Shown: positions 49,724 to 59,079, counted from the first letter of the stretch. The stretch: 64,000 nt of DNA from CAWBYL01 sp963793025 (GCA_963793025.1 CAWBYL010000001.1:496001-560000), one strand, 5' to 3'. Notes: a model not told the origin generated them from the sequence alone. Program-made: numbers and translations.

Positions 49724-52438
49724 ATGCGCGACCCATTCGGAGCTCGTCTCGTCCTGGCCGGCGGTACCAGAGCCCGGCATCAGGAGGGCCCGGGGGCTCG
49801 GGCCCGCACGATCACGACGTTGTGCGTCCTCGTGGCCGGCGTCTGCCTGCTCAGCATGATGCCTGTCGCCGCCTCGGCAGAGACGCTCCACCAGCCCGAA
49901 GCGGTCTGCAGTCCGACCATCCCGACCTCACCTCCCGTGGAGACGACCAACGGCGGGTTCCACGCCATCGATCCCACACGTGTCCTCGACACCCGCCTCA
50001 CGATCGGCGCGGTGGGCGCAGGCTGCACCGCGGTCGTCGACCTCGTCGGCGTGGTTCCCCAGCAGGCCTCGTCCGCCGCCCTCGACGTGGTCGCCGTCGG
50101 GGCCGTCGGCGTGGGGTACGTCACGGTCTACCCGTGCGACCAGCCCCGACCGGTCGCCTCCAACCTCAACAGCCGAACCGGTGACGCCGTGCCCAACGCG
50201 GTGGTCGTGCCGCTCCAGGCCGGTCGGCGGATCTGCCTCTACACGTCGATCACCACCCAGCTCGTGGTGGACGTGACGGGATGGTTCGGCCCCGGCGGCA
50301 TCGGGTTCGACCACGCCACGCCGTCCCGTGCCCTCGACACCCGCTTCGGACCCCGGCCCGACGGCGGCGCCGGCCCCCTCACCGGTGGGGCTGCCATGCG
50401 GATCCCCCTTGCCGGCCTGAACGGTGTCCCCGCCGACGCCCAGGCGGTGTCGGTCAACATCACCGCCACCAACACCTCGTCTCCGGGCTGGGTCACCGCC
50501 TACCCGTGCGGCACGCCCCTTCCGGCCACCTCGAACGGCAACTACCAGGCCGGCGCGACCCGGGCGAGCCAAGCCCTCGTGGGCCTCGGGGGCGGAGCCC
50601 TGTGCATCTACACGTCGGCCACCATCGACCTCATCGTCGACGTGTCCGGGTGGTTCTCGCTGACCACCGACGGCACCCGCATGACCCCGATCGTCGGGAC
50701 CCGCGTCGTCGACTCGCGGTCGGGAATCGGCGGTTGGTCCGGGCCCATCCAGGCCGGCCAGACCAAGTCGTTCGATCCGTCGGTGGCCGGCACGGTTCCG
50801 GTGGGTGCCACCGCCGCCCTCGACATCGTGGCCACCAACGCCTCGGGCGACGGCTACGTCACCCTCTACCCCTGTGGCGGCCCGCTCCCGGCCACCTCGT
50901 CGCTCAACTTCCTCGCCGGTGAGGACGTGGCCAACCTGGCCACGATCCCAGTGGGAGCCAACGGGCTGATCTGCGTCTACGCCTCGAACACGACCCAACT
51001 CGTCGTGGACGTCACCGGCTCCCTGGGGGCCAGCGGTCCGCTGCGAGCGCTGAACGTCACGGGAGGGCTCAACCCGGCCTTCACCCCTGACGGACACGAC
51101 TACGGCGTGCCCTGCGCGGAGGGCACCAACAACCTGACCGTCACGGCGACGCCCGTCCCGCAGGGCACGGCGACGGTCTCCGGAGCCAACGGCGCCGGCG
51201 TCGTCAGCGCGGTCGAGGACCAGCTGATCACCATCACCGCCACCACCCTCGGCGGCCAGAGCGAGCAGTACTTCGTGCGCTGCCTGCCTCACGACTTCCC
51301 GGCCCTCGAGGTTCACCGCCTCGATGACCCGACGCCCGGCTGGTACATGATGACAACCGGGGTCGCCGCTCCCATCGGTTCACCCGCCTACGCCGTCATC
51401 CTCGACGACCACGGCGCCGCGGTCTGGTACCACAAGGCCGACACCAAGATCCTCGACTTCAAGCGCCTACCCAACGGCAACCTCGCCTGGGCCCCGCTCC
51501 TCGGGCCCGGTTTCGGGGTCAACCCCTTCGGAGCCTTCGAGGAGCGCACCCTCGACAGCGCCGTCGTGCGCACGTGGAGCACCGTGGGCACACCCACCGA
51601 CTTCCACGAGATGCTCCCGATGGCCAACGGGAACATGATGATGGAGTCGTACCACTTCCGCGCCGGCGTCGACGTCAGCGCCCTCGGTCCGGCCTATCCC
51701 TCACCGGCCAACGTGATGGACTCCTGGATCCAGGAGATCCGCCCCGACGGCACCGTGGCCTGGAGCTGGCACAGCGAGGACCACATCGCTCCGGCCGAGA
51801 CCGTCTCCCAGCTCGAAGGCGTCGGGATCGACAACTCGTCGCCGAACGGCCCGATCCTCGATCTCATCCACAACAACTCGATCGAGGTGGATCCGGCGAC
51901 GGGAAACCTGATCGTCTCCGCCCGCCACCTCGACGCTGTGTTCGCCATCCGCCGCAATCCGGGCCAGCCCGACGACGGCAACGTGCTCTGGAAGCTGGGC
52001 GGGAACGCCCCGACGAGCCCGACCACCAAGGATCTGACGCCGATCGGCGACATCTATGGCGGACCCCATGCCCAACACGACGCTCGCCTGCTCCCCAACG
52101 GCCACCTGTCCATGTTCGACGACGAGTCCGGCCATCCCGACCGCACCGCTCGCGGCATCGAGTACGCCCTCGACCTCAACGCCGGCACGGCCACGGTGGT
52201 GTGGCAGTACTTCAACCCGACCGGGAACCATTCGAACGCCATGGGGAGCACCCGCCGCTACGCCGACGGCTCGACGGTCATCGGCTGGGGGCTGCTCAAC
52301 GAGCTGTTCGACGACATCGGACCGTGGGACAACCGCACCCTCTACCTCGTCCAGAAGCCTCTCGGCATCGGGTACCGGGTGATCAAGGAGCCGCTGTCGT
52401 CGTTCGATGCGGCCACCCTGCGAGCCAACGCCGGCTGA
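49724..52438 (+). CDS. Secreted arylsulfotransferase-like protein with three 'VLDTR' modules
   Basis: About 904 residues. Signal peptide (ITTLCVLVAGVCLLSMMPVA, cut near ASA). Three tandem beta modules of about 115-125 residues start at TRVLDTRL (about 87), SRALDTRF (about 201) and TRVVDSRS (about 324); each has a VTxYPCG-type strand, a conserved Cys pair and a VDVTGWF-like end. A small beta domain (450-530) follows, then an arylsulfotransferase-like beta-propeller (WYHKADTKILDFKRLPNGNL, DFHEMLPMANGNMMMESYHF, HDARLLPNGHLSMFDDESGH). ASST enzymes move sulfate between phenols; activity here is inferred. ATG 49724 is chosen to keep the signal peptide short; 49676 and 49631 are in frame. Confidence 0.8.
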   Translation: MRDPFGARLVLAGGTRARHQEGPGARARTITTLCVLVAGVCLLSMMPVAASAETLHQPEAVCSPTIPTSPPVETTNGGFHAIDPTRVLDTRLTIGAVGAGCTAVVDLVGVVPQQASSAALDVVAVGAVGVGYVTVYPCDQPRPVASNLNSRTGDAVPNAVVVPLQAGRRICLYTSITTQLVVDVTGWFGPGGIGFDHATPSRALDTRFGPRPDGGAGPLTGGAAMRIPLAGLNGVPADAQAVSVNITATNTSSPGWVTAYPCGTPLPATSNGNYQAGATRASQALVGLGGGALCIYTSATIDLIVDVSGWFSLTTDGTRMTPIVGTRVVDSRSGIGGWSGPIQAGQTKSFDPSVAGTVPVGATAALDIVATNASGDGYVTLYPCGGPLPATSSLNFLAGEDVANLATIPVGANGLICVYASNTTQLVVDVTGSLGASGPLRALNVTGGLNPAFTPDGHDYGVPCAEGTNNLTVTATPVPQGTATVSGANGAGVVSAVEDQLITITATTLGGQSEQYFVRCLPHDFPALEVHRLDDPTPGWYMMTTGVAAPIGSPAYAVILDDHGAAVWYHKADTKILDFKRLPNGNLAWAPLLGPGFGVNPFGAFEERTLDSAVVRTWSTVGTPTDFHEMLPMANGNMMMESYHFRAGVDVSALGPAYPSPANVMDSWIQEIRPDGTVAWSWHSEDHIAPAETVSQLEGVGIDNSSPNGPILDLIHNNSIEVDPATGNLIVSARHLDAVFAIRRNPGQPDDGNVLWKLGGNAPTSPTTKDLTPIGDIYGGPHAQHDARLLPNGHLSMFDDESGHPDRTARGIEYALDLNAGTATVVWQYFNPTGNHSNAMGSTRRYADGSTVIGWGLLNELFDDIGPWDNRTLYLVQKPLGIGYRVIKEPLSSFDAATLRANAG

Positions 52439-52451
52439 CGGACCGCGCGGC

Positions 52452-55346
52452 TCAGCCGTACCAGCCGACGACGTCGGCCAGCAGGTCCACCTTGCCGATC
52501 GGGTTGGCCAACAGGATCGTGCCCGATCCGAACATCGAGCTCGAATCGCTCAGGTTCATCGTCACCTGGTTGGGCACGATCTGGTTGACCTTGTAGTTGA
52601 GGCTCGAGACCATCGGTAGTGGCGCCTGGGGGTACACCGTCACGTAGCCGCCGTCGACGTTCCCGTTGACGGCGGTGACGTTCATCGACACCGCCACCGG
52701 GTCCGTACCGGGGACGGCGAAGCGGCCGACGATCCCGAGGGCCAGCGGCGTGGGCCCGCCGATCTGGGGACCCGATCCCGGCACCCGGGTGTCGGCGAAG
52801 CGCCTCGGGGTCACGGGGAAGAACCGGCTCCCGCTCCCCGCCCGGTAGTAGCCGACGACGTCAGCCAGGATCTCGCTGGTGCCGTAGGGAACCGAGAAGG
52901 ACACCGACCCACCCGAGCCGACCTTCACGGTGACCAGGTTGGCCCGGGTGTCGCCGGCGTAGAAGTTCATGTTGGACGCGTTCGGGACGGACTGGCCCGT
53001 CGGGAACACCGTGAGGTAGCCGCCGTTGGCGGTGGGGTTCACCACCGTCACGTTCATGACCACGGCGTCGGCGTCGCCGGGGACGTCGCCTTGGCCGGCC
53101 ACGGCGAGGTCCAACGGGGTGGGGCCCCCGACCGGGGCATCCGGAGCACCGATGGCGTTGCGGGTGTCGAGCACCCGGTCGGGGTCGACACCGGAGAAGC
53201 CGGTGGCGTCACCGGGCGCGAAGTAGCCGACGAGGTCGGCGATGACGTCGGCGTTGCCGAACGGGACGACGAAGTCGACCCGACCGTTGGCGCCCACGCC
53301 GACCGTGACCAGGTTGGCCACCGTGCGGCCGGCCACGAAGTTCAGGCTGGACACCGTCGGCACCGCTCCACCCTCGGGGTAGACGGTGAGATAGGAGCCG
53401 GTGACCGTCGGGTTCACCGCGGTCACGTTGACGATCACCGCGGTGGCGTTGGCCGGAACCCCTTTGACCCCGGCCACCAACAGCGACCGAGGGGTGACGC
53501 CCACCTTGGCCATGGGACCGCCGATGCCGGTGCCGGTGTGGAGGATCCGAGTCGGCGTGACCGGCGTGAACTCCGACCCGATGGTGGCGCTGGCCGTGCC
53601 CGCCGGGCCCGCACCGATCGAGTTGGTGGCGGTGACGTCGAAGCTGTAGGTGACGCCCGGCGTCAGGCCGTTCACGGTGCACGTGAGAGCTCCTGAGGTC
53701 TGACAGGACGCTCCGCCAGGGCTGGCCGTCACCGCGTAGGTCAGGATCGAGAACCCTCCGTCGTACGGAGCTGTCCACGAAACGGCGGCGGCCCCGACCC
53801 GCGGGTTGACAGAGACCGACCCGGGTGCGGCGGGCACCTGGCTCACGGCTCGGCCCAGATCGATCTTGGGGAAGACGTAGGAGCTCACCGAGACCGACGG
53901 GCCACTGGACACCAGCCGGGTCACGAGCTGGCCGATGGTGAAGGCCGGGTAGCGCTGGCGCAGCACGGCAAGGGCACCGGTCACCGCCGGCGTGGCCATC
54001 GAGGTGCCACTCATGATCCCCATCGTGCTGGGGGGCGTGGCGGCCGACGGGATCGACGAGGTGATCGAGGACCCCGGCGCCAGCAGGTCGACCTGGGGAC
54101 CGACGTTGGCGTAGGAGGCGACGGCTCCGCTCGAGTCGTCGACGGCGCCCACGGTGACGGCGGTGGAGATGCATCCGGGTGCGGTGACGCCGCCCCGGCT
54201 CCCGTCGTTGCCCGACGCGATGACGGTGGCGATGCCCACGGCGAGGAGCTGATCGATGTAGGGCTTCTCCGGTTCCGAGTCGCAGTTGCCCGGATAGACG
54301 GTGGTGCCGCCGAGGCTCAGGTTGACCGCAGTCAGGCCCGGGTAGGTGGCCCGGTTGTCGTAGAGCCACTGCAGGGCGTCGGTGATGTCGGTGTCAGCGG
54401 CTCCGATTACGCCGTGCACGACATCAACGCTGAAGACCTGGATGGCGATGATCGATGCCCCCGGAGCCACGCCCGAAGGCACGACCCCCGACGACCCGGT
54501 CCCGCCGGCGGCGATGCCGGCCACGTGGGTGCCGTGCCGGCAGGCGCTGATGCTCGTGGGGCACGGGGCGGCGGTGCCGGGCCCCGAGGTCGCGAGGACC
54601 TGGCCGGGACAGGCGGGCACGTAGCCCTGCGCGTTGGTCCCGAAGCAGGCCTCGGCGATCACCTTGGACCCGCCGCCGGAGGACAGATAGGTGTGCGCGG
54701 CCTGGACCCCGGAGTCGAGGACGGCGACCGTCGCATCGGTCCCCTTCCAACCGGCAGCCCACACCGCCGGGGCGCCGATGGTGGTCGTCGAGTTGACCGA
54801 CGAAACCGTCTTGAACTCGTTGGCGGCAACCGAGTCGACCAGCTCGGAGCGGCGCAGCGCCTCCAGACCGGCAGCGTCCACCGAGAAGGTGGCGACAGGC
54901 ACGGTGTCGCTGGCGGCGACGTCGCCGTAGCTGCCGGCAGGGAGCTGGGCGAGCAGATCGGCGGTGGTGGCCGCCGCCGCCGCCGCCTTCTCCTCGTCGG
55001 TGCCCGTGACGGGCACGGCCAGGCGCACGATCACCGTGGCTTCGCCGTCGGCGGCGATCTGCTCTTCGACCCGCGGGGCGACCGGGACGGCGATCGGCGG
55101 GGCGACATGCGGCTCGTCTACCGCGATCGCGGACGGAACGGGTCCGGCCGGATCGGTCCCCGCGGTGTCGGGAACCCCCGTGCTCGGGATCGGCACCGAT
55201 GACGTCGCCGGTACCGCGGACGTCGGTGCGAGGGCGTCGCCACCCTCCTCGCTGCGCGGGACGGTCAGCCAGGCGACGCCGGCGATCAGGACCAGAGCCA
55301 CGAGGACGGCCACCATCCGCACGGGTCTCAGCGCTCGGTCCGGCAC
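52452..55346 (-). CDS. Secreted subtilisin-like (S8) protease with FN3 and three 'VLDTR' modules
   Basis: A 964-residue exported protease. An N-terminal signal anchor (MVAVLVALVLIAGVAWLTV) and Pro-rich spacer precede an I9-type propeptide (about 92-180). The S8 triad is complete: Asp in ATVAVLDSGV (about 210), His in ACRHGTHVAGIAAGG (about 272), Ser in GIMSGTSMATPAVTGALAVL (about 447). A fibronectin-III domain (about 485-575) follows, then three beta modules beginning TRILHTGTGIGG, DRVLDTRNAIG and RRFADTRVPGSG, closely like those of the convergent arylsulfotransferase-like protein. The modules may anchor it at the surface. GAGGAGG lies upstream of the GTG start. Stops of the two genes are 13 bases apart. 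Confidence 0.9.
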   Translation of the reverse strand: MPDRALRPVRMVAVLVALVLIAGVAWLTVPRSEEGGDALAPTSAVPATSSVPIPSTGVPDTAGTDPAGPVPSAIAVDEPHVAPPIAVPVAPRVEEQIAADGEATVIVRLAVPVTGTDEEKAAAAAATTADLLAQLPAGSYGDVAASDTVPVATFSVDAAGLEALRRSELVDSVAANEFKTVSSVNSTTTIGAPAVWAAGWKGTDATVAVLDSGVQAAHTYLSSGGGSKVIAEACFGTNAQGYVPACPGQVLATSGPGTAAPCPTSISACRHGTHVAGIAAGGTGSSGVVPSGVAPGASIIAIQVFSVDVVHGVIGAADTDITDALQWLYDNRATYPGLTAVNLSLGGTTVYPGNCDSEPEKPYIDQLLAVGIATVIASGNDGSRGGVTAPGCISTAVTVGAVDDSSGAVASYANVGPQVDLLAPGSSITSSIPSAATPPSTMGIMSGTSMATPAVTGALAVLRQRYPAFTIGQLVTRLVSSGPSVSVSSYVFPKIDLGRAVSQVPAAPGSVSVNPRVGAAAVSWTAPYDGGFSILTYAVTASPGGASCQTSGALTCTVNGLTPGVTYSFDVTATNSIGAGPAGTASATIGSEFTPVTPTRILHTGTGIGGPMAKVGVTPRSLLVAGVKGVPANATAVIVNVTAVNPTVTGSYLTVYPEGGAVPTVSSLNFVAGRTVANLVTVGVGANGRVDFVVPFGNADVIADLVGYFAPGDATGFSGVDPDRVLDTRNAIGAPDAPVGGPTPLDLAVAGQGDVPGDADAVVMNVTVVNPTANGGYLTVFPTGQSVPNASNMNFYAGDTRANLVTVKVGSGGSVSFSVPYGTSEILADVVGYYRAGSGSRFFPVTPRRFADTRVPGSGPQIGGPTPLALGIVGRFAVPGTDPVAVSMNVTAVNGNVDGGYVTVYPQAPLPMVSSLNYKVNQIVPNQVTMNLSDSSSMFGSGTILLANPIGKVDLLADVVGWYG

Positions 55347-55482
55347 GTCCCTCCTCGGTCAGGTCACGCATCCAACCGACGCGACCACTTTCCGTGATCG
55401 GCACGGCCCGGTGCGAAATGTAGCGGGACCCGACGACGCGCTGGCGCCGTCGGGTGCCCCTCGCGGGGCCCGCTGTCTCGGC

Positions 55483-55488
55483 CATGAT
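55483..55488 (+). promoter_or_regulatory. Putative -10 box of the phosphodiesterase gene
   Basis: CATGAT, close to TATGAT, six bases before ATG 55495. The 148 bases between this gene and the divergent protease hold both promoters. Confidence 0.4.
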
Positions 55489-55494
55489 CGTGCC

Positions 55495-56028
55495 ATGCCC
55501 ACAGGAGCCAGCGCGGCCACCAGCATGCGGGTCGCCGTGCTCGCCGACACCCACATGCGCGGCGGGTCCGACCGCCTCCCGCGCCTGGTGCTCGACGAGC
55601 TGGACCGGGCCGATGCCGTGCTCCACGCCGGGGACGTCCTCGACCCGGCCAGCCTGGCCGCCATGCGGACCCTGGTCGGTGACCGACCACTGCACGCGGT
55701 GCTCGGCAACAACGACTACGAGCTGGTCGGCACCCTGCCCGAGCGCCTCGAGGTCGTCCTGGCGGGGGTTCCCGTCGCCATGGTCCACGACACCGGCGCG
55801 CGAGCGGGCCGGGAGGGGCGCATGCGCCGGTGGTTCCCCGATGCCGCGGTGGTCGTGTTCGGCCACAGCCACGAGCCCTGGAACGCCGAGGGTGACCCCG
55901 GGCAGTTGTTGTTCAACCCCGGCTCGGCCGTGCAGCGCCGCCGCCAACCTCGCCACACCATGGGCGTGCTCGAGCTGAGCGAAGGACGGATCCTCGACCA
56001 CCGCATCGTGGTGGTGGACGAGGCCTGA
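55495..56028 (+). CDS. YfcE/MJ0936-family metallophosphoesterase
   Basis: A 177-residue calcineurin-fold phosphodiesterase with all metal-binding blocks: MRVAVLADTHMRGG (D-x-H), DAVLHAGDVLD (GD), AVLGNNDYEL (GNND), AMVHDTG and VVVFGHSHEPW (GHSH), and LLFNPGSAVQRRR, which is characteristic of the YfcE subgroup. It hydrolyses phosphodiesters in vitro; the natural substrate is unknown. ATG 55495 fits the -10 spacing; M at 55525 is an alternative start. Confidence 0.9.
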   Translation: MPTGASAATSMRVAVLADTHMRGGSDRLPRLVLDELDRADAVLHAGDVLDPASLAAMRTLVGDRPLHAVLGNNDYELVGTLPERLEVVLAGVPVAMVHDTGARAGREGRMRRWFPDAAVVVFGHSHEPWNAEGDPGQLLFNPGSAVQRRRQPRHTMGVLELSEGRILDHRIVVVDEA

Positions 56029-56049
56029 CCACCGGGTCGGGCCGGCTGA

Positions 56050-56583
56050 TCAGCTCGCGGCGGGCGCGTCCACGTCGTTGAGCACAGCCATCAGATCCTT
56101 CAGGTGGCTGTTGATCCGACCGGCTTCGAACTCGTAGCGGGTGTTGGTCGGGACGTGCTTCACCTCGAAGGTGTGAACCGAGGCCCGGGCGTGCACCTCG
56201 ACGATCACGTCAGCCCGGTCGAACTCGAAGACGGGGGTGGTGGGCCAGAAGTGCCCACCCTTGATGGCGTAGGTGTAGGCGTAGATGCGAGTCGCCGAGG
56301 CGCCGACGGTGGTGGAGATCGGCACCGGCATGAGCGCGCCCTCCTGGTGCTCACCGAAGCCGCCGGCATCCATGCCCCGCTTCATCCCCACGGCGGCCCC
56401 GACGAAACCACCGACGATGTCGCCGACCTCACCGCCCACCACGTCACCCATCGAGCTGCCGAGCATGGACCCGGCAGTCAACCCGCCGGCCTGGCCCCGA
56501 CGTTCGAAGGCGGCGGCGGCGAGGATGGTGTCGGCGTCGCCGACCTTCTCCTGGAAGCGGGCGACGAGCGTCTTCTCGCTCAT
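56050..56583 (-). CDS. Hypothetical protein with glycine-zipper helix
   Basis: A 177-residue protein. Residues 30-80 hold a Gly/Ala/Met-rich helix resembling a glycine zipper (GGLTAGSMLGSSMGDVVGGE then VGDIVGGFVGAAVGMKRGMD), and the rest is a beta-rich domain (ISTTVGASATRIYAYTYAIK, FEFDRADVIVEVHARASVHT, FEVKHVPTNTRYEFEAGRIN) ending in a helix. I know this as a common actinobacterial hypothetical. ATG 56583 follows GGAG. It lies 69 bases downstream of imuB on the same strand and might share its transcript. Confidence 0.75.
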   Translation of the reverse strand: MSEKTLVARFQEKVGDADTILAAAAFERRGQAGGLTAGSMLGSSMGDVVGGEVGDIVGGFVGAAVGMKRGMDAGGFGEHQEGALMPVPISTTVGASATRIYAYTYAIKGGHFWPTTPVFEFDRADVIVEVHARASVHTFEVKHVPTNTRYEFEAGRINSHLKDLMAVLNDVDAPAAS

Positions 56584-56652
56584 GGGTTCTCCGATCTCGA
56601 GCGATGTGCTGAGCAGGAGATCGTCACCCCGCGGGTCCACCTTGAGAGGCCG

Positions 56653-58257
56653 TCAGTCGTAGAGGCCCTCCACCTGCCACTCCCCCCGTTCGACGTGGAC
56701 CAGCACCGCCCGACCATCGACCAGCTCGAGCTGCATACGGGCGCGGCGCCGGTGGCCGTCGGGGTCCCACCAGCGCTCGTCGGTGAGCCACGGACCGGCC
56801 CAGGCCACCACGGCGACGGGGCGGCCCGAACCGAAGGCCACCGTGGCCGGCGCCGCACTCAGGTCGCCCCGGCCGCTGACCGCCACGGGAGCCCCGTCGA
56901 CCCCGGCCAGGACGACCGGCGCCGGCCCGGGGGGCACGAGCGCCGGGGTCGGTCGCGGGACCCGGCCCGGCCACGGAGCAGCCGCGGCGGGAGCAGGCGG
57001 GCGATCGCCGGCCAGGTCGACGGCGGCGGCGGGCACGCGGGTGACCCGCTCGGCCGGCCCTCGACCGCCACGCACCTCGGGCACGCTCACCCCGTCGGTC
57101 CCGACCAGGCCCTGCACCCGGGCCAGTGCTCGTTGGGCCCGCTCGTCGGCTGCCGTCTCCCCGCCCCAGAACCCGAGTTGACGACCCCGGGCGGGAATGA
57201 CCTCGTCGGGGGTGAGGACGAGTCGGGTGATCCCGCTGGTGGGTCGCACCGCGACCGAACCGTTGAGCCACCCGTCCAGCTGCCAACGGACCCGGTCGGC
57301 CAGGGCTCCGGCGCTGAGGGCCCCCTCGTGGCGCCACACCCGCTCGCTCGTCTCACCGTGCTCCGTCTCGGCCGAGATGCACACGCGCGTGCAGGCCAGA
57401 CCGTCACCGTCGAGGCGGGCGTGCAGGTCGTCGGCCATGCCCTTGGCCACGAAGGCGGCCACATCGACCCGCTCGGCCGGCGGGTCGATCTCGGCGACGA
57501 CCTCGAGGTGGCGAGGGGGCGGCGCCGTGGCCGGCGGTCGTTCGTCGAGGCCCAGGGCGAGGCGATGGGCGACGCGGCCATCGGCTCCGAAACGGGCCAC
57601 CACGTCGCCGGCGTCCAGAGCGGCGAAGGCGCCGAGGGTACGCACTCCCAGGCGGACCAGGACGTCGACCAGATCAGGGCGATCGAGCACCGACACGGGG
57701 AGCGGAGCGAGGAAGGTCGGCGTCGAGCCCGCCTCCACCACCGTGGTGGTGCCGATCAACGCGGCCCGTACGGCGGCGAAGGGGCCGTCGGCCACCCCGA
57801 CCCCGGCGGCACCGGGCCACCCCGACCCGGCCAGGACCTCGTCGACGGCCGTCTCGACCAGGGCGGCCAGCGCATGATCACCACCGAAGTACCGCGACGG
57901 TCCCCGGGTGGGGAAGGCCACCAGACCGGGCCGGGACAGTTCTATGCGGGGGGTGAAGCGCTCCAGGGCCGCCGCCACCGCTTCGAAGGACCGGGCGTCG
58001 CGGGCGGGGTCGGCGTCGAGCACGGTGAGACCTGGGCAGCGGCCCTGGGCCTCCCGGCGCCGCTGTCCCACCTCCACCCCGTCGACGCGAGCTGCCGGCG
58101 AGCAGGCGACGACGCGGTTGGCGTACAGGACGGCCGCCGGCTCCTCGGGCTCGACCCCGGCCGACACCACGGGCCAGTCGGGACAGGCGACCACCAAGGT
58201 GCGGACCACGGCCTCCGGAGGCCGTGAGGGAGGTGGAGGACGCCGACGCCCACTCAT
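56653..58257 (-). CDS. imuB: ImuB, inactive Y-family polymerase (mutasome hub)
   Basis: A 534-residue Y-family protein that lacks the catalytic acids: the first strand reads RTLVVACPDWPVVSAGVEPE where active enzymes have D-x-D, and the SIDE-like position is AFPTRGPSRYFGGDHALAAL. It keeps the little-finger-type region and, at about residue 359, RQLGFWGG, a likely beta-clamp-binding motif. In mycobacteria ImuB links ImuA' and DnaE2 to the clamp during mutagenic repair. ATG 58257 overlaps the stop of imuA' (ATGA), so the two are translated together. The C-terminal 130 residues are Pro/Ala-rich with a final beta domain. Confidence 0.88.
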   Translation of the reverse strand: MSGRRRPPPPSRPPEAVVRTLVVACPDWPVVSAGVEPEEPAAVLYANRVVACSPAARVDGVEVGQRRREAQGRCPGLTVLDADPARDARSFEAVAAALERFTPRIELSRPGLVAFPTRGPSRYFGGDHALAALVETAVDEVLAGSGWPGAAGVGVADGPFAAVRAALIGTTTVVEAGSTPTFLAPLPVSVLDRPDLVDVLVRLGVRTLGAFAALDAGDVVARFGADGRVAHRLALGLDERPPATAPPPRHLEVVAEIDPPAERVDVAAFVAKGMADDLHARLDGDGLACTRVCISAETEHGETSERVWRHEGALSAGALADRVRWQLDGWLNGSVAVRPTSGITRLVLTPDEVIPARGRQLGFWGGETAADERAQRALARVQGLVGTDGVSVPEVRGGRGPAERVTRVPAAAVDLAGDRPPAPAAAAPWPGRVPRPTPALVPPGPAPVVLAGVDGAPVAVSGRGDLSAAPATVAFGSGRPVAVVAWAGPWLTDERWWDPDGHRRRARMQLELVDGRAVLVHVERGEWQVEGLYD

Positions 58258-59024
58258 CCGGCGACCTGTTCGGGTGACCGGAAGGCAACCACCGTTCCCG
58301 CGGGGGCGTGGCGTTCCTCCTGCCGGTCGCCGGATCCGCTGGAGCTCGACCGGCCCCCTGGCACGGGAGCGACGGCGCCTCCGGGGCCGGGCAGCCAGAG
58401 CTCACAACGGCGGGGCCGGGCCGAACGGCCACGGCCGTCGGCCTCGACTTCGACCCGACGGCGACGCAGGTGCCCGTGGCCGTCCCCGAGGCCCTCCCAG
58501 CTCCCGGCGGTGACGGTGAGGGTCAGATCCCTCGGCCACGCCCTCGACCGCGAGGGACGGGGAAGAGATCCGGGCTCGACGGCGAGCAGCACCGAACCCC
58601 GCTCCCGTACCCGAGCGGCCAGCCGGCGGCCGTCAGCAGTGCCGAGCGCGGCCCGACCGTCGACCACGATGAGATCGACGCCGCCCACGAGGGCAGCCAC
58701 CACGGTGGCCCACTGTCCCGTGGGCGGGTCGGGGACCAAGGCCAGTCGGCGCAGGTCGACGCCCGCTTCCTCGGCGGCGGCGAGACCCAGCTCGGGAAGG
58801 CCCACCATGGCCACCCACGAACCGGCCTGGGACGGCCCGGCGACGAGGGCGAGGGCCAGGCTGGTGGCCCCGTTGCCCGCCACCCCCACCGTGCTCCCCC
58901 GGGCCAACGCTTCGTCGGGGAGCAGGGGGCGCAGCGGGGCGAGGAGAGGGAGCGTGCGCTCGCGGGCGAGGGTGACGGGACGGGCCCGGTCTGCCACCTG
59001 ACGGAGCTCGGCGGGGACTACCAC
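58254..59024 (-). CDS. imuA: ImuA'-like, RecA-related mutasome protein
   Basis: A 256-residue protein with a RecA-like core: TVGVAGNGATSLALALVAGP in the Walker A place (degenerate, no GKT), SWVAMVGLPELGLAAAEEAG, VDLIVVDGRAALGTADGRRL for the Walker B strand. The C-terminal 60 residues are Pro/Ser/Arg-rich. This is the ImuA/ImuA' pattern: first gene of the imuA'-imuB operon, required with ImuB and DnaE2 for damage-induced mutagenesis. GTG 59024 lies six bases after a GATACT -10 box overlapping a LexA site. Sequence similarity within this family is low, so the name rests largely on context. Confidence 0.8.
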   Translation of the reverse strand: MVVPAELRQVADRARPVTLARERTLPLLAPLRPLLPDEALARGSTVGVAGNGATSLALALVAGPSQAGSWVAMVGLPELGLAAAEEAGVDLRRLALVPDPPTGQWATVVAALVGGVDLIVVDGRAALGTADGRRLAARVRERGSVLLAVEPGSLPRPSRSRAWPRDLTLTVTAGSWEGLGDGHGHLRRRRVEVEADGRGRSARPRRCELWLPGPGGAVAPVPGGRSSSSGSGDRQEERHAPAGTVVAFRSPEQVAG

Positions 59025-59030
59025 CCCACC

Positions 59031-59049
59031 AGTATCGAACAGGCGTACG
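59031..59049 (-). promoter_or_regulatory. imuA'-imuB promoter with overlapping LexA box
   Basis: GATACT (-10, minus strand, 59031-59036) sits six bases before GTG 59024 and shares its last base with a LexA-type box (59036-59049, CGAACAGGCGTACG on the plus strand, 13 of 14 consensus positions). LexA would cover the region just upstream of the -10. Confidence 0.7.
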
Positions 59050-59079
59050 ACAGAGGCAACCCGCGATCAGGGCCCGGCG

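Noticed and set aside
56104..58227. A 707-codon plus-strand frame opposite imuB
   Set aside because: Antisense shadow: composition is His/Gly/Arg/Pro-rich with no domain, whereas the minus strand gives ImuB with its motifs and an ATGA junction.
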